Origin: Platanthera guangdongensis
Lineage: Eukaryota; Streptophyta; Magnoliopsida; Asparagales; Orchidaceae
Direction of reading: 5' to 3'
Length of the DNA: 64,000 nucleotides
NCBI GenBank assembly: GCA_039583875.1
Contig: CM077158.1
Coordinates: forward strand, 242,157,447-242,221,446
The notes beneath the pieces are model-generated. The model saw only the letters and a list, made by a program, of their open reading frames with translations, was not told the DNA's origin and made no database searches. Positions 22,196 to 32,862 of this stretch are shown piece by piece; positions within the stretch are counted from its first letter, which is position 1; every line of letters begins with the position of its first letter. The translations under genes were made by a program, and so were the position numbers.

Positions 22196-22377
22196 TGTTA
22201 AAATAGCTCATGTAAAGGGCCCATTATTGGGCCCATTTATTGTTTTATCTTCTCTCCTCCTTTAGTCCCACATCTTGTATAGGATTTTCTTCTCTCTTCC
22301 TCTTCCTATATATTTGTATTCTATCCTTGTATTTATTTACACAAGCAATACATACAAGCTTTTGAGCTCTCTCAACA
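22196..22377 (+). mobile_element. Element H, 5' LTR (182 bp, Ty1/copia)
   Basis: Runs from tgttaaaatagctc to gagctctctcaaca and matches 27345-27526 at all but about five positions (2.7 percent). The flanks carry a perfect 5-bp target duplication catat (22191-22195 and 27527-27531). A TATA-like stretch ctatatattt lies near 22305. Confidence 0.97.
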
Positions 22378-22389
22378 TGGTATCAAAGC
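22378..22389 (+). other. Primer-binding site of element H
   Basis: tggtatcaaagc directly follows the LTR, a one-mismatch version of the initiator-Met site. Confidence 0.9.
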
Positions 22390-22679
22390 CTAACAGTCAT
22401 CTGCGGTTTGCCCTTTTTCTAACCGCCAAGCCCGCCCGGTTTCTTTTTCTCCTACCCGCTGCTTTGTCTCCTGCGGCCTGGTAGCCTATTCGCTCCGGTC
22501 TCCTGTCCGCCCCTGGCTCTGCGGTTTGCACCTCTGCATCCGCTTCTCCTCTCCCTCTCCGTGGTTCCACCCTCTTCAGGCTTCTTATAGCCACCCTCTC
22601 TCTCTGCTTCATGGGACCCACCCCTCTTCTGCCCGCTGCGGGCTCTCTTCTTCTGTCCGTTGCCAGCTCCGCTGCGGCC

Positions 22680-22985
22680 TCCGCCTTCTATCCACTGCGG
22701 CTTCGCCTTCTGACCGCTGCGGCTTCGCCTTCTGACCGCTGCGGCTTCGCCTTCTGACCGTTGCGGCTTTGCCTTCTGTCCGCTGCCAGGCCACCGTCTT
22801 CCCTAGCCGCTCGAGTTTCCACTCGCGGCCTCGCTTCCCTTGCCGCTCGAGTTCCTACTCGCGGCCTCTCTCCCCTAGCCGCTCGAGTTCCTACTCGCGG
22901 CCTCTCTCCCCTAGCCGCTCGAGTTCCTACTCGCGACCTCTCTTCTCTAGCCGCTCGAGTTCCTACTCGCGGCCTCTCTCCTCTT
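22680..22985. repeat. Short tandem repeats in the leader of element H
   Basis: Two blocks. About three copies of a 22-bp unit (cttcgccttctgaccgctgc) lie at 22680-22765. About five copies of a 36-bp unit (gccgctcgagttcctactcg plus cggcctctctccccta) lie at 22810-22985. The 36-bp unit keeps frame and would give a 12-residue Ser/Arg repeat, but no start supports translation. Confidence 0.8.
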
Positions 22986-23220
22986 TCAGCGTTCTCTGTC
23001 AACCCGCTGCAGGTTCTCTCCTGCGGGCTGCTCTCTGACCGCTGCTGGCTTCACCTAGACCGGGGTGGTCTCCCTCTTTTTTCTGCCCTTTGGTCGCGAC
23101 CTGACTACTCGCTGGTGTCCGGCTTGACCGTGCGGACTACTTCCTATCCGCATTCTGGTCGTGGTCTTCCTTAGTCTTTCTTGCTGGCGGTTTATCCTCT
23201 ACTCGCCGCGGTCTGCCCTT

Positions 23221-24180
23221 ATGGGCTCTTCTGGTAACTCCTCTGGCTCGACGGCCAGCCCGCCTGTTGACTGCCCGGCTTGTCCGACTGACTGCCCGAC
23301 TTACCCTACAGAACTCCGTGACGAGCTGCGCATCACTACCATCTCTCTTTCCGGAAAGAAGAACTTCATTCCTTGGGTCCATTCAGTTCGCCAAGTTCTT
23401 CAGGCCAAGGGCCTTCTCCCTCACCTTACTCAGGCTCCTCCCACCCCTCCTACCGATGACTGGCTCCGCAATGATGGCCGGGTTCAGACCTGGATCTTGA
23501 ATTCTTTAGATGGTGAACCATATCAAATGGCTATGTATCATGAGACTGCCAAAGATATGTGGACTGAGCTACACTCCTTATATTCTGGACGGGACAGCCT
23601 CCAACATCTCCACGACATCCTCACTGACCTCTTTGCTCTTGACGCTGGAGGGGCTTCCGATATGTCCTCCTTTGTTGCTCGTGCGAAGACTCTTGCTGAA
23701 GCCTGGATCCAGCATCAGCCGTTTACCAATGATGCTCTTGCTCAGCGCGCTCAGAAGGAAGCCGCCTGTACTGCCATCCTTATGGCCCGTCTTGCCCCTC
23801 ACCTTCAGAGCATTCGTGCTCAGGTCCTGGCTTCCTCTACCACACCCTCTTTTTCTGATGTGTGCTCCATGATTCTCCGAGTACCACTTCCTCCAGATAC
23901 TACGGCTCCTTCGGCCCTTCTTCAGCAGACACTTCCGCTTCTACCCTTCCCTCCTCCTCCTTCTACTCGGGGGGGGGGGGGGGGGGGGTCGTTCGGGATC
24001 TCGCGGTCGTGGTCGTGGTGGCCGGGGTCGGCCGAAGTGTTCCTTCTGTAGGAAAGATGGTCATCTCGAGGCAACCTGTTACAAGAAAGTTGGCTATCCT
24101 CCTCGCCCAGCGGTTTCTGTTGCTACCGATGCTGGTCCTGATCTTGAAAGTGTCCGTCTTCAGCTCCAGCATCTCCAGGG
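23221..24180 (+). pseudogene. Element H gag (Ty1/copia), frameshifted in a G run
   Basis: The likely start is ATG at 23221 (MGSSGNSSGS). The gag has LSGKKNFIPWVHSVRQVL, WILNSLDGEPYQM and LHSLYSGRDSLQHLHDILTD, typical of copia UBN2-type gags. At 23969-23988 a run of 20 G shifts the frame. In the shifted frame a GRGR-rich basic stretch and the zinc knuckle CSFCRKDGHLEATCYKK (approx. 24038-24090) follow. Homopolymer slippage explains the break most simply. Confidence 0.88.
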
Positions 24181-24181
24181 C

Positions 24182-25795
24182 TTGCTCCATCCCCCATCTG
24201 CCTCCGTTGCCTCCGTCTCTAACACAGGTACCGCTTGTCTCTCCACCGGCTTGGGCTGGATTGTGGACTCTGGGGCTAATCATCACATTACTCCACATCA
24301 ACCTGCCCAGTACCTGAATTCCCCTTATCCACAGTCTATTACTGTGGCCAATGGAGCCACTGTTCCCGTCTCCGGCTCGGCAGATCTTCCTCTCACCCCC
24401 TCCATCTCCCTTCGCTCGGCTCTTCACGTCCCGAGTTCTCCGTTCAATTTACTTTCTGTTGGACGGCTTACTACTGATTTGGATTGTTCTGTTATATTCA
24501 CTTCCTCTTCTTTTGTTATAGAGGATCGGCGGACGCAGACTACCATTGGTAAAGACCGGCTGCGGAATGGGCTCTACCTTCTCGACGACTCTCCCACCAT
24601 CCTCTCCTCCATTTCTTCCACTGTTTGGCATTGTCGACTTGGGCATGCTCCTCTACCGGTCCTCCAGCGGGCTCTCCTTGATGTTTCTCTTACCCCCTTT
24701 CAGTGTGACTCATGCATCCTCGGCAAGCAGACTCGTTCATCTTTTTCTTCACATTGTACTCGGAGCGCTGCTCCTTTTGATTTAATCCATTCAGATATTT
24801 GGGGATCATTTAAAATTTCTAGTATTTCCAGTTTCCGGTATTTTATCACGTTTATTGATGATCACTCTCGCACAATCTGGCTATACTTACTTCGTGATCG
24901 CTTCGAGCTTCCTCGTGTCTTTCGGGCATTTGTCCTCGAAACCCGTACGCAATTCCACACGACCATCAAAGTACTCCGAACTGACAATGCTCGTGAGTAC
25001 ACTAGTCACGAATTTACTGCTTTATGTTCCGAGTTCGGGATTCTACATCAAACTTCCTGCGCTTACACGCCGCAACAAAACGGTGTTGCCGAACGCAAGA
25101 ATCGTCACTTACTCGATGTTGCTCGTTCGCTCATTCTTCAAATGCATGTCCCTAAACCATATTGGAACTTTGCGGTCTCGATCTCCTGTTTTCTCATTAA
25201 CCGTCTCCCTTCCTCTATTCTCAACTATGCTACTCCGTTCAGCATCCTCTTTCCCTCCGTTACGGCCTTTCCTCTCCCACCTCGTGTATTTAGTAGCCTC
25301 TGCTATGTCCACCGTTTGGGGCCTTCATAGGATAAGTTGGATCCCCGAGTGGCCAAGCATATCTTTATTGGTTATTCTCTCACCCAAAAGGGGTATGTCT
25401 GTTATTCTTCTGCTACACGCAAGGTCTCCGTTTCTGCTAATGTCACTTTCCGGGAAGATCAACCATTCTTTTCTGCTCCCTTACCTGACCATCGCCCACC
25501 CACACCTCTTCCTCCATCCATCCCACGCCCGGTCATTCCCGCCACTACTCCTCCGCATGTCATTCCCTCTACACCGCCTGTCGTTCCCTCCAAACCACCA
25601 GTTATCCGTGTCTACACTCGTCGCTCTACCACTTCCGTTGCCCCTCTGTCGTCGGTCTCTACCATGGATACTCCACGTCCGACTGATCAGGTATCACCTT
25701 CTACTGCTCATCCGCTGGCAAACTACATCTCTCTTCATCGCCTCTCCCCATTTACACACTTTGGCTACTTCTCTCTCTTCGGTTGCTATTCCTAA
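24182..25795 (+). pseudogene. Element H protease and integrase, broken
   Basis: Starts with the protease, whose active site WIVDSGANHHIT is intact (approx. 24257-24292). The pre-integrase domain has WHCRLGHAPLPVL and CDSCILGKQTRSSF. The integrase has DLIHSDIWG, FIDDHSRTIWLYLL, LRTDNAREYTSHEF and TPQQNGVAERKNRHLLD, with all three acidic residues visible. A TAG at 25328-25330 interrupts the frame just before DKLDPRVAKHIFIGY, and the same frame continues to about 25740. It then shifts by one. Confidence 0.9.
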
Positions 25796-27355
25796 TTCTG
25801 TGCAGGAGGCGCTTCAACATCCAGGATGGCGAGAAGCCATGGAGGAAGAAATGTCTGCTCTCTGGTGTAACCAGACATGGTCTGTTGTTCCCCTTCCACC
25901 AGGCCAGAAACCAGTTGGGGGTGCAAGTGGGTCTTTGTCATCAAACATGTTGTCGATGGGACAATTGACCGTCTAAAGGCCCGTCTTGTGGCTCGCGGCT
26001 TCACTCAACAGGAGGGGCTCGATTATGAGGAAATGTTCTCTCCGGTGACGAAGCTTAATAGTGTTCGTGTCCTCATCTCTGTTGCTGTCCATCGCCGGTG
26101 GCCTCTCTTTCAGCTGGATATCAAGAATGCTTTCTTGAATGGGGACCTCCAGGAAACTGTCTACATGCAGCAACCACCCGGGTTTGAGACCACGGCAGAG
26201 TCTCAGGTCTGCCATCTTAAAAAGGCTCTATATGGTCTCAAACAATCTCCGCGGGCATGGTTTGAAAAATTCAGCAAGGTCCTCCGTGAGATTGGCTTCA
26301 CTCGGAGCTCGGCTGACTTCTCGCTCTTTACTCGTCACCAACCAATAGGAGCGGTTATTCTATTAGTTTACGTCGAGGATATTATCATTACTGGAGATGA
26401 CTCTCAAGGGATACAGGCAGTCAAAGTCCATCTAAACCCAGTCTTCCAGACAAAGGATTTGGGACCCGTTCGCTATTTTTTGGGCCTTGAGATTGCCAGA
26501 AGACCGGATGGGCTCACTCTCTCTCAACGGAAATATTGTCTCGACCTTCTTCATGATGCGGGTCTGTCCGGCTGCAAGCCAAGTGATACTCCTATGGATG
26601 TGAACCACAAACTGTGTGCCCAGGCATCTGACTCCGATCTCCTTCTCCAGAATCCTGAATATTATCGACGTCTTGTTGGGAAACTGATATATCTTACGGT
26701 TACCAGATCAGATATTTCCTTTGTTGTTGGTCTTGTCAGCAGATACATGCACTCTCCTCGAAAATCTCATCTTCAAGCAGTGGAACGAATTCTCAGGTAT
26801 CTGAAAACCGCTCCTGGTCAGGGACTTGTCTACAGGACCTCCTCTTCTGCTCCAACATTGGTGGCATATTCATATGCTGACTACGCTGGCTCTCTCGATG
26901 ACCGGCGATCTACGAGTGGTTTTTGCACTTACCTTGGAGGACATTTTGTTACTTGGCGAAGTAAGAAACAAGCGGTGGTTGCTCGATCTTCAGCCGAGGC
27001 AGAGTACCGAGCAATGACATCGGTTGTATCAGAATTGACATGGCTTGAGAGTATTCTTACTGATCTGGGTGTAAAATTACCATCACCGGCTCTTCTCTTT
27101 TGTGATAGTCAAGCTGCCATACACATCGCAAAGAACCCGGTCTTTCACGAAAGAACGAAGCATATTGAGGTCGATTGTCACTTCATCCGGGAAAATGTTC
27201 AAATGAAGAAGCTGGACCTAAAGCATGTCCCAGGATCGGAACAAGTTGCAGATGTCTTCACAAAGGCTCTTTCCAAGACACTATTCTATCAGTGCTTGTC
27301 CAAGCTTGGCTCATACGATTTGTACGCTCCAGCTTGCGGGGGAGTGTTAAAATAG
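25745..27355 (+). pseudogene. Element H reverse transcriptase and RNase H (Ty1/copia), broken
   Basis: In a shifted frame the RT begins with VQEALQHPGWREAMEEEM. A second shift near 25918 restores the frame, with KWVFVIK and LVARGFTQQEGLDYEEMFSP. A 492-codon frame then covers the whole RT and RNase H: LDIKNAFLNGDL, ALYGLKQSPRAW, the catalytic box reading YVEDIIITGDD (normally YVDD), PSDTPMD, YADYAGSLDDRRSTSG, SRSSAEAEYRAM (as ARSSAEAEYRAM) and TKHIEVDCHFIRE. It ends inside the 3' LTR. The Asp-to-Glu change in the box should impair catalysis. Confidence 0.92.
27336..27344 (+). other. Polypurine tract of element H
   Basis: gcgggggag immediately precedes the 3' LTR start tgttaaaat, the standard copia position. 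Confidence 0.8.
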
Positions 27356-27526
27356 CTTATGTAAAGGGCCCATTATTGGGCCCATTTATTGTTTTATCTT
27401 CTATCCTCCTTTAGTCTCACATCCTGTATAGGATTTTCTTCTCTCTTCCTCTTCCTATATATTTGTATTCTCTCCTTGTATTTATTTACACAAGCAATAC
27501 ATACAAGCTTTTGAGCTCTCTCAACA
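27345..27526 (+). mobile_element. Element H, 3' LTR (182 bp)
   Basis: Matches 22196-22377, ends gagctctctcaaca, and is followed by catat, the duplicated target. The whole element (22196-27526) is 5331 bp. Confidence 0.97.
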
Positions 27527-27560
27527 CATATTAATATATATATATATATACAGAATAACA

Positions 27561-27963
27561 TATATAAGCTCAAGTTTTTTTAAGCCTAAAAAAGCTTGAG
27601 CTGGTTCTCTTACAATATATGTCGGAATTAGGCGAATAATATATGCATTTTGTAGCCAAGAATGAGATCTAAAACTTTCATGTTGAACAATTTTTCAAAA
27701 TTTTCACGGTTTGGCCGGAATCTCGCACGAAAGGTTGCTGACTCGAAATGAATATAATAATAATAAATTTCAAAATTCGAGCCACCAACCTTTTGGGTCA
27801 GATTCTGGCTAAACCGTGCAAATTTTGGAAAAATGTTCAACATAAAAGTTGTAGATCTCGTTCTTGGCTACAAAATGCATATATTATTTGTCTAATTCCG
27901 ATATGTATTATGGGAGAACAAACTCAAGCTTTTTTAGCCTTAAAAAAGCTTGAGCTTATATAT
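27561..27963. repeat. Long inverted repeat (foldback) with about 190-bp arms
   Basis: The arm 27561-27747 is repeated in inverted orientation at 27776-27963. Shared blocks include aagctcaag, gcattttgtagccaagaa, gagatct and gttgaacattttt. The loop is about 28 bases (27748-27775). Each arm tip itself contains a mini-hairpin (aagctcaag ... cttgagct). The arms differ at perhaps one site in ten. No ORF is supported; a foldback or MITE-like element is likely. Confidence 0.88.
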
Positions 27964-28062
27964 TCCAAACCCATATATATATGGGCAAAGTTATCTATTA
28001 AAACTGTGTGCGAGTATATATATATATATATACATAATACATATAAGTATATATATATAGTA

Positions 28063-29779
28063 TGATTTAAATCACAACCAAAAGCCGGTCCAGCAGAAGC
28101 TCATTAAAAGCTAGTTGACCAATTAAAGCCAGTGACCGGTCAGTTCATCTTCTCCAGCCAAGCACGCAAGAAGCCTTTCCTCCATTGTTGGCCTCACGCC
28201 AAGCGGAAATCCCGCCGAGCCCTTGCAGGATCCAGCCCCACGCCGCCGCCGCAACCGTCCGCCTGGTCTACTTCTCCCCGTGTCCATCCCAGTCGTCTTA
28301 ACCGCCGCCCATGTCCTTGACTGCAAGCTCTTTCATGGCCGACCAGGCATTCTGATTAGTTTCTTTGTTGTTTCATTTTACCCTATAAAAGGGGCTCTGT
28401 ATAATTTTTCTGGAGATGATGAAGATGAAAATGATGAACATTTTTTATGTTGAAGCTTTACTGTAAGTGTCCTGTGTGTTGTGACTAGTGCTTGATCCCT
28501 GTTTAGGAGTTTAGGTGATTGAGTTAGGTGGTGATTAAAGAATGTTGAATTGCTGCTTGAAGCCTTGATTCTGTGTGAGAGTTGTAGATTAGGAAATTGA
28601 GATTGTTGATTACTGCTACTCTTGTGTTAGATTTCTGTTAAGAGGGACATGGATGGAGATGAAAAAAAACTGCTGAAATAGTGAACAGGAATTCCTGTGT
28701 GGCCGCTGTCTTCTGGAGACGAAGATGAACAGTGAGATTCCTGTTGGATTTTTTTCGTTGTTGCCTGTGTGGGTGTGTCTCCGAGATAAATTGTTTTTTT
28801 GGTGAAAGACTTTTCCTGTTATTGTCTGGGAAGATGATAAACAGAGGCTTTGCATAATTTGTTGTAAAATCCAAGTTGATGAATAGTGTAATTCAGGTTG
28901 TTGACTGGTTACAGTAGTTTAGAGTAGTTATTGATGATGATGAACAGTTACAGTTGAATGTTTCTGTGGAGTTTAGGAGTTAGGAAATGTTGCTTGGTTT
29001 CCAATTGAAAGAGAGTGAACAATTCAATTGAAAGATGACGTTGACTTCGTGTTTTCGTGTGAAAAGTTGAAAAGAGAGTGATTTTCCTCTTTGTGTGATA
29101 GAGATTACGCGGAACCTCTTTGTTAGAGTAGGTAGAGATTTCGTGGAACCACTTTAGGTGTGGAGAGCGAGTGAATTTTAGGTTGTTAGTTTGTGACTTT
29201 CTTACATTGTTGAGTGATTTCGTGAAACCACTTTCGCGTGAGAGTGAGCAAAATTTCTCCTTGGTGTCCGTGTGCGATAGCGACCGACCTCGGAGCGGGA
29301 GATCGAAGGTGACGAGTAGTTACTCGCGTGATCGCCATCGACTTCAAATACGGAAGATGCCTCTTTCGCGGGTAATTGTTTCTATCTTTTCCTTTGTGCG
29401 TGCCTCTATATTTTCTCGTAGGATAATAGACTCATTGCTGGGTTTTCGTTCGAGTTTTGTCAGCGAACGCTACGTCAAAAAACTTCAAACGGAAATGTAT
29501 TTGAAGTTCACGATTTCCGTTTGCTACAAGGAGGGGAACAAAAAGAAAATTGCGAACTTCCTTCCCGAATTTAGAATTGCACTAGTAATTCAAGAAATTT
29601 CTTTTTTAAACAAATAGTTTTTTTTGTGTGCTTTCCAAAAATCAAAGTTGTTTAATTTTAAAGTCTGTGCAACACCCGCTCTAATTTTTTATAAAAAAAT
29701 TCATTACTCATCGCATGCATTTAGGGTTTCCTAGAGAAAAGCCGACAGGCCTGCAAACCCTACACACCGTCCTGCATCA
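28063..29779 (+). mobile_element. Element F, 5' LTR (putative)
   Basis: The right edge is clear: ccgtcctgcatca followed by a primer-binding site, as in elements I and E. The left edge at tgatttaaatcac is a guess based on the TGAT start of the family LTRs. A TATA box (ctataaaa, 28383-28390) lies inside. No partner 3' LTR was found in the window. Confidence 0.5.
28383..28390 (+). promoter_or_regulatory. TATA box of element F
   Basis: ctataaaa in the context taccctataaaaggggc, a strong plant TATA match in the expected part of the LTR. Confidence 0.55.
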
Positions 29780-29782
29780 ATT

Positions 29783-29794
29783 TGGTATCAAAGG
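29783..29794 (+). other. Primer-binding site of element F
   Basis: tggtatcaaagg lies three bases after the LTR end catca, the same geometry as in element I. Confidence 0.75.
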
Positions 29795-29941
29795 AAGGTT
29801 CCGAAATTTTGCTAAGTTTTGAGATCCGCTCTGTGTACAATAGGAACCCGCATAGCATTTTGTTTTTAAAAAAAGAGTTTTTTTAATTGCATAATCATAT
29901 ATTGCATTTAATGTTTTTGCATGTATCTGCGTAAAGGTAGG

Positions 29942-30980
29942 ATGCGTCAAGTTGAACGTGGTCACCCGAGTCATGGACACGAACAGAATGAACCACCCTA
30001 GTGGTTTTTACCTTTCGCCCACCAAATGATGGTATTAACTGAGAGTACCTGCCAGATGCGTGGAAGGTTAAAAAACCTTAGAGGTAGGGTGAATAGTTTA
30101 GAAATACCCCCTCGAGCGACAATGTCATCTCAAATTTGAGATGAGCATCCTGTCCGTCGACATTACGGTGTTCCACCACACTATAACGAAATGTCTACCT
30201 TTAGGAGAAATCCTTTATTTGAGGATCACGACTTTACTTACACCCACTCACATAGTACCCCATCTCAGAGATATGTGCGACACTACGATGGTTATCCTCG
30301 ATCACAGTATATCACTGCCAGAGAACGTGTTGATACACCAATACGATCTCATTATGCTAGAGACGATCAGTACGATGACTATCGTCGTTATTATCCTCGT
30401 ACTCGAGTGGATCCTATTGGTCCTTCAACGCCAGATTGTGAGGATAGAGTTCAGTATGATGCCTGTTATCGATACTACACGTAACTTTTATATGAGGAAT
30501 CTGAGACTGCATATGTGCGACCACCAGCACACGTTCGTAGGACTCATGACCACCTACAAGCACGACATGATTATGTTATGGACGAACATCTTGAATACCC
30601 TCAAAATACCTATAAAGGTCCCTCTCGTCAAGAGTACATCACACCTAGTGATCCTCCCAGTGTTCCGAAGATGATCATGACGATAACCATTAAGGGTCAG
30701 CAAGAGCATTCCACTACCCAAAGCAGGGAGACATCACCCACTCTGTCGGATATTCTAATACAGGATGTGTGGAGTCAACCTTCAGGGTAGTCTGCTCCAC
30801 TTTGTGAACCCGCCCTTGATTCTATATCTACTAGCTCTCTTTTGAGTGTAGATTTCTCGCACGCTTCACCTGGTGGCGCACCGAGTCATATCACCACACC
30901 TGATGGCGCACCGAGTGACATTACGATTGGGAGCCGAGAGCTTAGTAGTGATCTCGAGGTAGTTACCCCTATCCTTTCTG
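29942..30980 (+). pseudogene. Element F gag-like ORF (same family as E and I), broken
   Basis: From about 29942 the frame shows an N-terminal part (RQVERGHPSHGHEQNEPP, stop, LTESTCQMRGRLKNLRGRV). The Arg/Tyr-rich segment follows (STFRRNPLFEDHDF, DGYPRSQYITARERVD, DDYRRYYPRTRVDP) and ends at a TAA near 30484. A further segment (30515-30790) has PPAHVRRTHDH and ends in VWSQPSG. After this come blocks homologous to element I (tcacctgatgg-gcgccgagtcac). A 30-bp piece of this (cctgatggcgcaccgagt) is duplicated near 30890-30925. Homology to I breaks at about 30980, where element G begins. Confidence 0.6.
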
Positions 30981-31423
30981 GTGGGAAGCTTTGGGTACCT
31001 GTGAGGAGGAAGGAGGAGGAGAAGAAGGAAGAAGAAGAGATTGAGAAGGAGAAGATAGGGAACGGGGGAGAGGAGCTCGGCCCAACGACGGTGGAATCCC
31101 GGACTCGGGATTTGTGGCGCGGCTAGGGTTTCGCTCGGAGTAGAGAGAGAAGGAGAGAGATTTGAGAGAGAGATATTTGAGGAGAAAATACTTGCTTTCC
31201 TCCATTCACACACAACCAACCAGACCATATAGGTCCCAAACATCAAACCCACATTTTAATTGTTAGCGCCCCTCACCTGGGTTTACTACAAGTGAGATAA
31301 AAAGCTAAATAAAATACGAAATGCGATGCAATAATATAGGATGAAAATTATGCGGTCTCGGCCGGTCGACGACGCTTATATGTGGGGCCCCAATATGGAT
31401 TTGGTGCGTCGAGCGCCGTAACA
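30981..31423 (-). mobile_element. Element G, left (3') LTR, truncated
   Basis: Homologous to about 35671-36132, from tgggaagctttgggtacc to cgagcgccgtaaca. About 90-100 bases present at the start of the right copy are missing, so its outer end is joined directly to element F. The loss makes a target duplication unrecognisable. Confidence 0.85.
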
Positions 31424-32300
31424 TCACCGTCCTCGTCAGAAGACAGCTGGTCCTCAAGCTGTGGTGGGATGCTAACCAATGGGGCTGGCAGTGGAGGTCC
31501 AACAAACAACTTCAGCTGGGAAATGTGAAAGACATCATGAATCCAGGCCGCCGGAGGAAGGCCAAGGCGGTAGTCCACGTCGCCAATGCGCTCGATGACG
31601 GGAAAAGGCCCAATGAACTTGGGGCCCAACTTGTTAGAGGGGGGTCAAACCGCGGTGACTTTACGAAAGGGGCGGCGCTACACCCACACCCAATCGCCAC
31701 AACGAAGGTGAGATCTCTATGCCCCCTGCAAGAGACGGGCCTAGGCGATCTGTAAAACAGTTTCATGATCCTCTAGCTCTCGATCGATGGCCGTCAGGCG
31801 AGCCGAGCCACCCGTATAGGACAAAAGGCGGGGGGGGGGGGGGGGGGGGGGGGGGGTCGCGGCCGTAGATGAGGCGAAATAGTGTGGTCAATCCCGCGGA
31901 CGGTCCCCGGTCACGCACCGTAAGTACATCTCGAGAGTGTTGTTGACCACCTCAGTCTGACCATCAAATTGGGGGTGGTATGCTGAGGAAAAAACCAACT
32001 TGGTGCTGCTAAGTGAGAAAAACTCTCTCCAAAAGTTACTTGTGAAGATTTTGTCCTGATCCGAGACAAGCGTATCCGGCATGTTATGCAGTCAAAAAAT
32101 CTCCTGAAAGAACACTCGTGCCACGTGCTCGGCGACAAGCGATCACGCCAAGGGAATGAAATGGTCCCCCTTGGAGAACTGATCCACCACCACCATCAAA
32201 ATGCATTTGCCGCGAACCGAAGGCAACCCTTCAACAAAATCCATAGAAAGGTCCGCCCAAATCTGTGTAGGGACCGGCAGGGGCTGTAGTAAGCCGAGCG
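31348..32300 (-). pseudogene. Element G integrase, broken
   Basis: Minus-strand fragments show the integrase core (LVSDQDKIFTSNFW and YHPQFDGQTEVVNNTLE, approx. 32060-31930). They are followed by a damaged region around a run of 27 G (31830-31856). The C-terminal part is near 31629-31480 (GPKFIGPFPVIERIG, DVFHISQLK). The tail runs into the LTR; a clear chromodomain is not visible. Confidence 0.82.
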
Positions 32301-32862
32301 AAAGGAGGTGATCCGCCTTGTTTTGTTGTCATACGACACATGCGGAGATGAATTCGTGGACGTGTCGACGCATGCCCTTCCAATAGAACTTTGTGCGAAG
32401 GCGCTGAAGAGTACGGTGAACACCCTTGTGGTTGCGAGAGTGGAAGTCTTCCAAAATGGTGAGAATGAGGGGCGAGGCCGGATCTACGTACAACCTATCA
32501 CGACAATAGATTAGCTCCTGACGGGCTGTCCACTGCGTATCTGTGAGGCCCTGCTTCGCCCGGTGTAACAGCTCAGATAGACTGGGGGAAGCATGGATTT
32601 TCTGACGAAGCAAGAAGAGGAGGTCGGCCGTTGGGAAGGAGATGGCACAGATGGCGGCTTCCATAGGAGTGCCCCGACGGGATAGTGCGTCGGTGACACG
32701 GTTGAGTGACCCAGCCTTATGCTTTACCTGAAAATCGAAGCCGAGTAACTTGCTGACCCACCGCTGCTGTGCACGGTAGTGAGACGCTGCTCTAGGAGGT
32801 ATTTGAGGCTGTAGTGATCTGTCTGAATGATGAAGGAACGACCCTATAAGTAAGACCGCCAA
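32301..32862 (-). pseudogene. Element G RNase H and integrase zinc domain, broken
   Basis: A minus frame of about 177 codons contains RWVSKLLGFDFQVKHKAGS and NRVTDALSRRG, marking the end of RNase H. The integrase zinc-binding domain follows (LILTILEDFHSRNHKGVHRTLQRL, FYWKGMRRHVHEFISAC). It overlaps the RT frame in another phase, showing a frameshift near 32850. Confidence 0.84.

Noticed and set aside
22769..23038. Ser/Arg-repeat ORF as an independent gene
   Set aside because: It is the 36-bp leader repeat of copia element H, with no supported start.
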